A DNA stretch of 64,000 bases, taken from assembly GCA_964570685.1 (NCBI GenBank), contig CAZMZC010000010.1:1-64000 (forward strand), given 5' to 3'. Positions 53,369 to 60,406 of this stretch are shown piece by piece. The position numbers and the translations under genes were made by a program. Under the pieces are notes generated by a model. The model did not search any database and was not told where the DNA came from. It saw only the letters and a list, made by a program, of their open reading frames with translations. Each line of letters begins with the position of its first letter. Within the stretch, counting starts at the first letter, position 1. Source of the stretch: UBA1189 sp964570685. GTDB taxonomy: Bacteria > Bacteroidota > Bacteroidia > Bacteroidales > Bacteroidaceae.

Positions 53369-54799
53369 TTACTGTGGGGCGAACAAATCGTCTAGGGTGA
53401 CAACAGACTGTATGATGTTGCTATAAGCGTTATCTTTCAGACCATAAGTGGCTATCATAGTCAGATGCAATGCCTTATTGGTTCGTGTGGCTTGACGGAA
53501 TGCCTCCACTTTGTTTCGGAGAAGCATATCGTAATCTTTATCGATTGTAAAAGGCGCGAGAGAGTACTTGATTTCGCATAGATTGATGACTCTATCGCGG
53601 CGATCTATCAACAGGTCTATCTGCGTACGCTGTTCACCCTGCAACTGATGCCACGATGAATCTTCGCTCAATACCCCACCGATACCAATGGCACGTTTTA
53701 TGCAACGGATATGGTCTTTGCACACCTGTTCAAAAGTACATCCGGCCCAGACTCGTCGGTGTGGATTGTCAAGTGTATGTGTCCAGTATTGCTCGTCTTT
53801 GCCATGCATCCCTTTGAGGAAACGGAAGTAAAACATACTGTAATAGTCAGACAATTTGTATATCGTATCGCGTTTTTTACGGCCATAGAAATTGTATGGA
53901 CGAATGAATTCACTGTCGGATAGATTGTTGAGCATTCGAGTGAGCACCCCATTGTTGGAAAGTTTCGTTGCAGCAATAATCTCATTGCGCGTCAGTCCCA
54001 TACGCTTGGATGAGAGTGCCTCTACAATTTGTATATAAGCGTCTGCATTGGAAAACAGCGTTTGGTAGAGATGCTCGAACTCATCCCACAATTTGCCTTT
54101 TTTCTTGAAGAAAAGTTCGTCGATATTGGCCGTATAGGACATTTGGGGAGATAAAAGTCGGAGATAAAAGGGGATTCCCCCCATCACCATATAACATTCG
54201 GTTATATCATAACGACTCCAGTGAATGCCTCGCGACAAGAGATATTGCTCTGTCTCATACAACGTGAACGGGCGAAGATAGATGCGGCTGGTAATGCGAT
54301 TGAACAGACCGCCTTTGTTGGCCAGAATCTTGTCGGTAATCCAACTGGTGGCCGAGCCGCAAGCAATCACCATCAAGTCGTGACGGAAAGCTCCCCAACC
54401 GTTCCAGAACCACTCGAAAGCGCTGAGAAAGTCACTTAGTCGGGTGTCAAGCCAAGGCATTTCGTCAATGAACACCACTTTCTTTTCTTCACCGGGGAGT
54501 GACTCCAGATATGAGCGCAACAGGGTAAAAGCCTCCAACCATGATGACGGGATCTGAATGGGGGTATGGCTGTACTCACTGAGTGTGATTGCAAAGTTGT
54601 GGAGTTGTACACTCTTGGGCTGATTGTACAGTCCAGTAAGCTGAAACGCAAAATTATTGTTGAAGTATTCGCGTACAAGGAATGTTTTTCCCACCCTTCT
54701 GCGTCCATATACTACCACCAATTCAGCTTCAGAGGATTGCATGCACCGTTGTAGTTCCTGCATCTCTTTTTCTCTACCGATGATTTTAGACTGTTTCAT
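53369..54799 (-). CDS. AAA ATPase (ATPase_2) with C-terminal DUF234 nuclease-like domain
   Basis: A 476-aa paralogue of the genes at 3462 and 32908. Walker A GRRRVGKT at residues 32-39, Walker B VVFIDEMPWLD, winged-helix region RMGLTRNEIIAATKLSNNG, and a C-terminal domain with QIDLLIDRRDRVINLCEIKYS (PD-(D/E)XK-like). Length is normal for the family. It is convergent with the AAA_14 gene of cassette III, across hairpin copy 5. It has its own promoter with inverted half-sites at 54876-54961. Function unknown. Confidence 0.87.
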   Translation of the reverse strand: MKQSKIIGREKEMQELQRCMQSSEAELVVVYGRRRVGKTFLVREYFNNNFAFQLTGLYNQPKSVQLHNFAITLSEYSHTPIQIPSSWLEAFTLLRSYLESLPGEEKKVVFIDEMPWLDTRLSDFLSAFEWFWNGWGAFRHDLMVIACGSATSWITDKILANKGGLFNRITSRIYLRPFTLYETEQYLLSRGIHWSRYDITECYMVMGGIPFYLRLLSPQMSYTANIDELFFKKKGKLWDEFEHLYQTLFSNADAYIQIVEALSSKRMGLTRNEIIAATKLSNNGVLTRMLNNLSDSEFIRPYNFYGRKKRDTIYKLSDYYSMFYFRFLKGMHGKDEQYWTHTLDNPHRRVWAGCTFEQVCKDHIRCIKRAIGIGGVLSEDSSWHQLQGEQRTQIDLLIDRRDRVINLCEIKYSLAPFTIDKDYDMLLRNKVEAFRQATRTNKALHLTMIATYGLKDNAYSNIIQSVVTLDDLFAPQ

Positions 54800-54824
54800 T
54801 GTGTAGACTCAATTAAATTCAATG

Positions 54825-54961
54825 CAAAAGTAATCCAATAGTTCAAGAAAAACAATAGCAACCCTAGAGATTTGTATCTTTATCTTATAAAAAAGTGGTG
54901 ATAAAGATAAGAACAAGACAGCAATTCTATCGTTATCTATGAAAAAATATGAAGATAGCGA
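54825..54961 (-). promoter_or_regulatory. Promoter and inverted half-sites of the 53369 ATPase gene
   Basis: TACTTTTG (54825-54832) and TTG (54853-54855), 20 bp apart, on the reverse strand. Upstream, ATCTTTATC (54876) faces GATAAAGAT (54900), and TCGTTATCT (54930) faces AGATAGCGA (54953, one mismatch). This makes two related inverted pairs, whose first arms start 54 bp apart. Confidence 0.5.
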
Positions 54962-55063
54962 CTTTTATTTAATGGTATCTGCGACGGATTCTTGTGGCAA
55001 GAAGGCTGGCTCGGAGCAACTGAGTAATTGAGAACCTAGTGTAATATACACCTACTATATATA

Positions 55064-55094
55064 TTCAGGGCACCGAAGTCTCGGTGCCCTGGAA
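55064..55094 (-). terminator. GGGCACCGA hairpin element, copy 6
   Basis: TTCAGGGCACCGA-AGTC-TCGGTGCCCTGGAA just past the stop of the lipocalin-like lipoprotein gene (55099). By its flanks (TATACACCTA before, TTGTTTATT after) the element points forward, opposite to the gene it follows. Confidence 0.7.
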
Positions 55095-55098
55095 TTGT

Positions 55099-55572
55099 TT
55101 ATTCCGTCTGCCAACTTCCTCTTACCGCCTCCACTATCTCGGCCGGGGCCTCAGCTACACGCACAAATTTTTGTTTGTCGGTGGCATCATCTTTGACTGT
55201 CCATATCATAGACTCCTTGTATAGGTCGGTGACGATGTACTCGTGACCCCAGGTTCCGTTGCCGTAGTCATAGGTGCCACTGATGATATCGCCTATGCGC
55301 CAGTCGTTGGTAATCTCAAACGTGCCGGTGCTGAGGTGCGGATACATGGAGTTGAGGTTGTCGTAGACCTTGAAGGTATGTTCCTTGCGATCAAGCACGA
55401 TGTACAGCCATGTACCCTCGGCAAGCGGGGCATCGTTCCACTCTGAAAGCTGCCAAGTGCCGTCGGTATTGATATAGTTGACCTCAAGCGGTGGGACAAT
55501 CTCTGCCGGCTTTTCACAGGCAGTAAAAGTGGTTATCGTAGCAAGTAGCAATAAGGGAATAATCTTTTTCAT
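55099..55572 (-). CDS. Lipoprotein with lipocalin-like domain
   Basis: I chose ATG 55572 (MKKIIPLLLLATITTFTAC, lipidated Cys19) over a longer in-frame start at 55617 that would overlap the upstream gene. The 157-aa protein has a lipocalin-like pattern common in Bacteroidota lipoproteins (DGTWQLSEWNDAPLAEGTWLYIVLD ... GTFEITNDWRIGDIISGTYDYGNGTW). It is the last gene of the reverse-strand surface-protein operon, 28 bp after the DUF1573 gene. Ligand unknown. Confidence 0.75.
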   Translation of the reverse strand: MKKIIPLLLLATITTFTACEKPAEIVPPLEVNYINTDGTWQLSEWNDAPLAEGTWLYIVLDRKEHTFKVYDNLNSMYPHLSTGTFEITNDWRIGDIISGTYDYGNGTWGHEYIVTDLYKESMIWTVKDDATDKQKFVRVAEAPAEIVEAVRGSWQTE

Positions 55573-55600
55573 ATCGTTTGTCTTTTTCCTTTTCCAGATT

Positions 55601-56410
55601 TTATTTTGTCTTGTCAATAGTCACATGTATGGTGCGTGCTGATGGCTTGCCTCCAATGCCTTCAATGAGCAGGGGTAACTGTATCTTCTGTTCCGATGCC
55701 GGAAGTTTGGCCACATTGATTGTAACGATGATGTCGGCCTCGGCGCCAGGGAGAATCTCTGCAGGCTCGGTACGAAACGAAGCATATGCAGGCAACAGGC
55801 GCGAACTGAGATGTAATGTCGTCTCACCACTGTTGGCACAAGGGATACGTACAGAGGGCCTTCCCTGACGAGGGAGTTCCGTTAAGGTCATCTCCTTACG
55901 CTTGATACGTAAGATCCCCATCGTATAGGGCAGATGGCTCCACGCATCCTTGTCGGCAACCTCGCCGTAGAGCGATAGACGTGCCATAGGTTGCTTCCCA
56001 TGGCCCTCAAGATACACAAAAGCATCTACATCAATCGTGCCCGGACGGTTCTTGGGATTATAGGTGAGGGTAATCTGCCCAGTTGCATCAGGAGCAATGC
56101 ACAGGGTGTCATATTCAGCCACAGTACATCCGCAGGTGGTGCGTACACGGGCAATGGATATAGGAGATTTGCTCACATTGTGCAAAGTGAAGGTGCGGCT
56201 CACGGGAGCATCGTCTTCCTGCAGCGTCCCCAGTTCATACGAGGTGCAATCAAACTTCACCACCTCCGCAGCTTGAGAAGACACTGTGGGATGCACCATA
56301 GAGTCTATCTGAGCACGGGTTAGGCCACGCATCTGCTGCATGGGCACTTGATCACTCAGGCACAAGGTTCCCAAGAGCATCAAGGCGAATATGTATGCAG
56401 TCTTATACAC
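55601..56410 (-). CDS. DUF1573 domain protein
   Basis: A 269-aa secreted protein with signal peptide MYKTAYIFALMLLGTLCLS. The DUF1573 (ASH-like immunoglobulin) domain covers residues 50-140: VKFDCTSYELGTLQEDDAPVSRTFTLHNVSKSPI, then the typical RTTCGCTVAEYD cysteine motif and GQITLTYNPKNRPG. A second Ig-like half follows. The role of DUF1573 proteins is unknown; they are abundant in Bacteroidota envelopes. A 77-bp AT-rich gap separates it from the subtilase gene. Confidence 0.85.
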   Translation of the reverse strand: MYKTAYIFALMLLGTLCLSDQVPMQQMRGLTRAQIDSMVHPTVSSQAAEVVKFDCTSYELGTLQEDDAPVSRTFTLHNVSKSPISIARVRTTCGCTVAEYDTLCIAPDATGQITLTYNPKNRPGTIDVDAFVYLEGHGKQPMARLSLYGEVADKDAWSHLPYTMGILRIKRKEMTLTELPRQGRPSVRIPCANSGETTLHLSSRLLPAYASFRTEPAEILPGAEADIIVTINVAKLPASEQKIQLPLLIEGIGGKPSARTIHVTIDKTK

Positions 56411-56487
56411 GATACTTTTTATATTTGTCAGCAGTCGGCCTTCGGGTGTTTTAATTTTAACTTTTAATTTTTAATTTTCAATTGCAC

Positions 56488-58527
56488 TTACATCCATCCA
56501 TTTCCATTGCCCTCACGGACGGTGATGGCGATGGTCTGTTCCTTGTCTCCAGCCTTGATGGTTGCGGTAGTGCTTCCAATGGCAAGACCCTTGACGGTAA
56601 GCACGGTGCCTTGCAGGGTAGCCGTAGCAATGTTGTCATTCGCTACAGCAACATTGTAGGTGCGAGTCTCGCCATCCACAAAGTAGCGGGCGAGATCGAT
56701 GGTATAGGTCTTTTCAGGAGCTACCGTGATGTTGGGCACACGCATATCGCTGCCAGCACCTTCGCCAATGGCACGGAGCAGTGCGCCAGCGTCAATGAGG
56801 CGCCCCATCTTACCACGATAATCGTTGAGGTTCATCTGCACGGTCGAGTAGCCCGGTGTGGAGTGGTTATAGTGGTATATCTTTGTCTGGTTCACGTAGT
56901 AGGGGTCAAGTTCGCGAGCGGTCGATTTCATCAGTTCGATAAACTCCTCGGCCTTGAAGTGGCGACGCATCTTCACGGCATACGACAGTCCCAGTGCAGC
57001 CACACCCGATACGTGAGGACAGCTCATCGATGTGCCCTCGTAGTAGCCATAGGCGGGCTGACCATTGATGACGAGCGTAGAGAGGATGCTGCCGTTCGGC
57101 TTCTGCCAGTCGGTACCGTCGTTATACTCGCCAAGGACACCATAGTACTCGGTGTCACCGCCCGGAGCCGAGAAGTCCACCTCAGCACCATAGTCGGTAT
57201 ATCCTGCTGGCGTATAGTCCGCAGCGATGGCTGCCACGCTCAAGCACTTCGAATAGGCCGATGGGAAGGCCGGCATCGCCGAATATTCATTGCCCGATGC
57301 GAAAATGGCAATACCCCCTTCGATGATGCCATTGGGCGAACCTGCATTGTGTATGAAGTAGTCGATAGCCTCTTTCTCCAGCGGGTAGAGTCCTGCCCAC
57401 TCCTCTTCACTGCCAGGACCGGGCGTGTAACCCTGCATGATGTTGGCCAACGCACTGTTATATCCCCAGCTGCACTGGATGATGACAGCACCATTGTCGG
57501 CTGCATACTTGATGGCACGTGCCTCCTGTGCGAGGCTCACCGAGTAACTGCCGTCGATGACCTGGCACGACATGATCTTCACGCCTCCCTGTCCGTCACG
57601 GCCGCCTGCTACGCCACATACGCCCTCACCGTTGCCATTGACCGCGGCGATGGTGCCAGCCACGTGCGTGCCGTGACCCGTATCGTTGGCATCGGTCCAC
57701 GAGATGATGGGCGAGTCCTTCACGAAGTTGTAGCCATAGCGGTCGCCACAGTAGCCGTTGCCGTCGGCATCCTCCTTGGAACCCAGCTCCTCGGCTTCGT
57801 TGACCCATATGTTTGCGCTGAGGTCGGGGTGGCTCCACATCACAGCCTCATCGAGCACAGCCACGATGATAGAGGGGTCACCCGTACACAGCTCCCATGC
57901 CTCCCCGCAATTGACATCCGAGCCGGCCACGGTAGGCGCCCACTCCTGTGCAAAGTCGTAGCCACCCTTGTTGATATATCCCCATTGGTGATACAGTCCC
58001 GGGTCACTGAAGGGAGCGTCGGTCTGGCGCGGCGATGCCTTCAAACGGTCGCTGCCTATGACCACCGGTTTGCGCTGTCCGTTGTCCACACGCTTGAGCG
58101 TGGTGTTACACTGTATCTTCGACACCTCGCCCAGCAGGCGCAGGTTGCTGATGGCCACCTTGAGGTCGGCATCCTTGTTGAAGCGCACGATATACCACAG
58201 GTGCAAGCCTGCCTCGCGGGCACGCTCCTCATGACGCGGGTCTACGGGAAACACACGCTCCAACTGGTAGGCACCGAGTATGCGCAGCACCTCATCGGTA
58301 GAGGGTATGCCGCTACGTGTCATCGCAGGAGACTCTTCGGCCACCTGGTCCAATATGTCGGTCATCTCGGGCACGAACTTGACAAGCAGTTCGCCTTCCG
58401 CTGCATCTTCAGGGATGAAGATATCGGTCATCTCGTTCTCCTGTTCGGTCTGTGTGGTCAGGTCTGTATCGTTACAGGCAGTGATAAGCAGGCCCATGAA
58501 GAGGGCGTATAGAATGTTTCTTTTCAT
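56488..58527 (-). CDS. Subtilisin-like (S8) serine protease lipoprotein
   Basis: I chose ATG 58527 (MKRNILYALFMGLLITAC, lipidated Cys18); an ATG four codons upstream is also possible. Residues about 35-150 are a propeptide/I9-like domain (GELLVKFVPEMTDIL). The S8 domain follows with the triad Asp226 (VAVLDEAV, where most family members have DTGV), His285 (GHGTHVAGT) and Ser500 (GTSMSCPHVSG). The last 85 residues form a beta domain (KTYTIDLARYFVDGETRTYNVAV). It is expected to be a cell-surface protease. It belongs to an operon of surface lipoproteins, 13 bp after the BACON/LRR gene. Confidence 0.92.
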   Translation of the reverse strand: MKRNILYALFMGLLITACNDTDLTTQTEQENEMTDIFIPEDAAEGELLVKFVPEMTDILDQVAEESPAMTRSGIPSTDEVLRILGAYQLERVFPVDPRHEERAREAGLHLWYIVRFNKDADLKVAISNLRLLGEVSKIQCNTTLKRVDNGQRKPVVIGSDRLKASPRQTDAPFSDPGLYHQWGYINKGGYDFAQEWAPTVAGSDVNCGEAWELCTGDPSIIVAVLDEAVMWSHPDLSANIWVNEAEELGSKEDADGNGYCGDRYGYNFVKDSPIISWTDANDTGHGTHVAGTIAAVNGNGEGVCGVAGGRDGQGGVKIMSCQVIDGSYSVSLAQEARAIKYAADNGAVIIQCSWGYNSALANIMQGYTPGPGSEEEWAGLYPLEKEAIDYFIHNAGSPNGIIEGGIAIFASGNEYSAMPAFPSAYSKCLSVAAIAADYTPAGYTDYGAEVDFSAPGGDTEYYGVLGEYNDGTDWQKPNGSILSTLVINGQPAYGYYEGTSMSCPHVSGVAALGLSYAVKMRRHFKAEEFIELMKSTARELDPYYVNQTKIYHYNHSTPGYSTVQMNLNDYRGKMGRLIDAGALLRAIGEGAGSDMRVPNITVAPEKTYTIDLARYFVDGETRTYNVAVANDNIATATLQGTVLTVKGLAIGSTTATIKAGDKEQTIAITVREGNGNGWM

Positions 58528-58540
58528 AGATGCGTTCATA

Positions 58541-60238
58541 TTATTCGTGTTCCTCCTTCATCTCGTACTTCTCGCGGTAGCCGGGGAAGAAGTCGTAATA
58601 GTAGTCAAAGTTCTTGGGTTCGTTGTCGAAGTGGACGAGCTTGCCGTTGGAGTCGATGCCGTTCTCTTTCTGGGGGAAGATGAGCGACTCGGGGAACCAG
58701 TCGAGCAAGTGGGGATGATAGAGCAGCCAGTCGGGGGCACTGCCTGTGAAGAAGTTGAGGTTGATGCTCAGGAGCTTCATGCGGGGCATCACCTTGGGAC
58801 GGCCCACGAGGTTCTTGATGGTGTCGCCACCGAAGGCGGCCACATCGGCTTCGGTCCATGCCTCTACACCGTCTTCACCCACGGTAAAGTCGGGCAGGGT
58901 ACCTTCCATATAGTTGTTTGACAGGCGCAGCTCCTCGAGGGTGTCCCACAGGAAGAGGCGCTTGAGACTGGCGTCTTCGCTCACGTTGAAGTACAGGCCT
59001 ATGCCGTCCTCGTAGTTGCCACGGTTGCGCAGGTCGTAGGTGCTCCAGCGGCGGTTGGCGATGAGATTGAGGTAAGTGAGATGGGGGAAGTTCTCCTTGG
59101 TGAGCACGGCGGGTATCTCGGGGAAGTTGTTGGAGTTGATGTCGAGCGACTCGAGGGTCTTGCCCAGACGGGCAAAGTCGTCGGGCAGCGACACCAGTCC
59201 GTAGGCACCAATCTGCAGGTGCTTGAGGTAGTTGAGCTCGCATATCTCACTGCCAAGGTCGATGCTGAGGAGCATGGTGTTGACGTTGCCGTAGAACTGC
59301 AGCGTCTCGGCATACTTCAGGTAGCGCACCTCCTGAGGGATGCTCTCCTTGGTGTAGAACATCATGAAGGTGGCCTTGCGCACACGGCCGACGGCCTCGC
59401 GGGGCATCGCACCGCTGACAATCTCCTCGTCGGTGGCTTCCCACAGCTGCACGTTGGTCCAGTATTGCATGTTCTCGCTCTTGTCCCACGCGCCCATCAG
59501 CTGCAGCTGCTCGGCAATGGAGACGATGGCCAGCGAGTCGCCACGGCGGTCGTCGGTGATGGTGGGTGCGGCCTCCTGGGTGACGGTGAGCACGGCAGGC
59601 TGGGCGAGCTGTACGCTCTCGTCCTTGGGCAGGAACTCCAGACGGGCAATGCGCTCGTGGAAAGCGGTGTTCATGCGCCAGTTGAACTTCAGTGTCATCT
59701 CGCGCGGACGTGCTCCGCGGTCGAGGTTGACCTCGAACTTGGGCTGTGTAATCCATTCCACAGTACCATCCTCATAGGTGGCCTCTACCTTGAAGTCGAC
59801 ATTGGTGACGAGCGACACCTCGAAACAGCGGTCGTCGATGTTGACGGCCGAGGAGGCGATGGCCATCTCGGTCTCCTTGAGGGTGATATGCTTGCCGAAG
59901 CCCAGCTGGCTGACGGCTATGGTGCGGGGCGTGTCGCCGAGCGGACTGAAGCGCAGCGTGGCAGTGCGGATGTCGTTGACCAACGTGGAGTCGATGACGA
60001 TGCTGCACTTGGTGCTGCCCACGCCATTGGCGGGCGAGATGCTTATCCACGGCTCGGTGGCGATGGCTACCCACTCGGTGGCAGAGCTTATCTGTAGGTA
60101 CTCGGTGCCTCCCTCGGCACCGATGACGATGCTCTCCTTATCGACCGAGAAGCCGGTGATGCTCTCCTCTTCTTGGCAAGCGGTGAAGAGAATGGTGCTG
60201 ATAAATAATATGAATGATAGTTTAGCGTGCTTAAGCAT
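58541..60238 (-). CDS. BACON and leucine-rich-repeat lipoprotein
   Basis: A 565-aa lipoprotein (TILFTAC, Cys21). Two BACON-type domains lie at about residues 28-112 (GGTEYLQISSATEWVAIATEPWISISP) and 118-225. A leucine-rich part from about 320 to 540 follows (LKHLQIGAYGLVSLPDDFARLGKTLESLDINSNNF, LEELRLSNNYMEG). BACON domains are proposed to bind carbohydrate or mucin, and LRRs bind proteins, so an adhesin-like role is plausible. It pairs in the operon with the DUF4458/LRR gene upstream and the subtilase gene downstream. Confidence 0.85.
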   Translation of the reverse strand: MLKHAKLSFILFISTILFTACQEEESITGFSVDKESIVIGAEGGTEYLQISSATEWVAIATEPWISISPANGVGSTKCSIVIDSTLVNDIRTATLRFSPLGDTPRTIAVSQLGFGKHITLKETEMAIASSAVNIDDRCFEVSLVTNVDFKVEATYEDGTVEWITQPKFEVNLDRGARPREMTLKFNWRMNTAFHERIARLEFLPKDESVQLAQPAVLTVTQEAAPTITDDRRGDSLAIVSIAEQLQLMGAWDKSENMQYWTNVQLWEATDEEIVSGAMPREAVGRVRKATFMMFYTKESIPQEVRYLKYAETLQFYGNVNTMLLSIDLGSEICELNYLKHLQIGAYGLVSLPDDFARLGKTLESLDINSNNFPEIPAVLTKENFPHLTYLNLIANRRWSTYDLRNRGNYEDGIGLYFNVSEDASLKRLFLWDTLEELRLSNNYMEGTLPDFTVGEDGVEAWTEADVAAFGGDTIKNLVGRPKVMPRMKLLSINLNFFTGSAPDWLLYHPHLLDWFPESLIFPQKENGIDSNGKLVHFDNEPKNFDYYYDFFPGYREKYEMKEEHE

Positions 60239-60406
60239 ATGTACTTATTGTTTTTTGTAGTTATAGGGAGTTAAAGGGAGTTATCGCTTCGCTTTTGGGA
60301 AGATAAAGGCCAAATGCTTTCTCGTGCGTAAGGACATTCGGCATTTAACTCCATTTACCTCCTTTTATCTCCATTTATCTCCTTAATAAATTATCTCCTT
60401 AAATAA
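60239..60406 (-). other. Intergenic gap with short CTCC(A/T)TTTATCTCCTT repeats
   Basis: The gap holds an imperfect hairpin around AAATGC (60312) and GCATTT, and four short repeats of the ATCTCCTT type (60345-60400). It could hold a weak terminator or a promoter; neither is clear. Confidence 0.35.

Noticed and set aside
56482..58512. 676-codon forward-strand open frame
   Set aside because: It lies opposite the subtilase gene, whose catalytic triad and signal peptide are clear; its composition is a codon-bias shadow.
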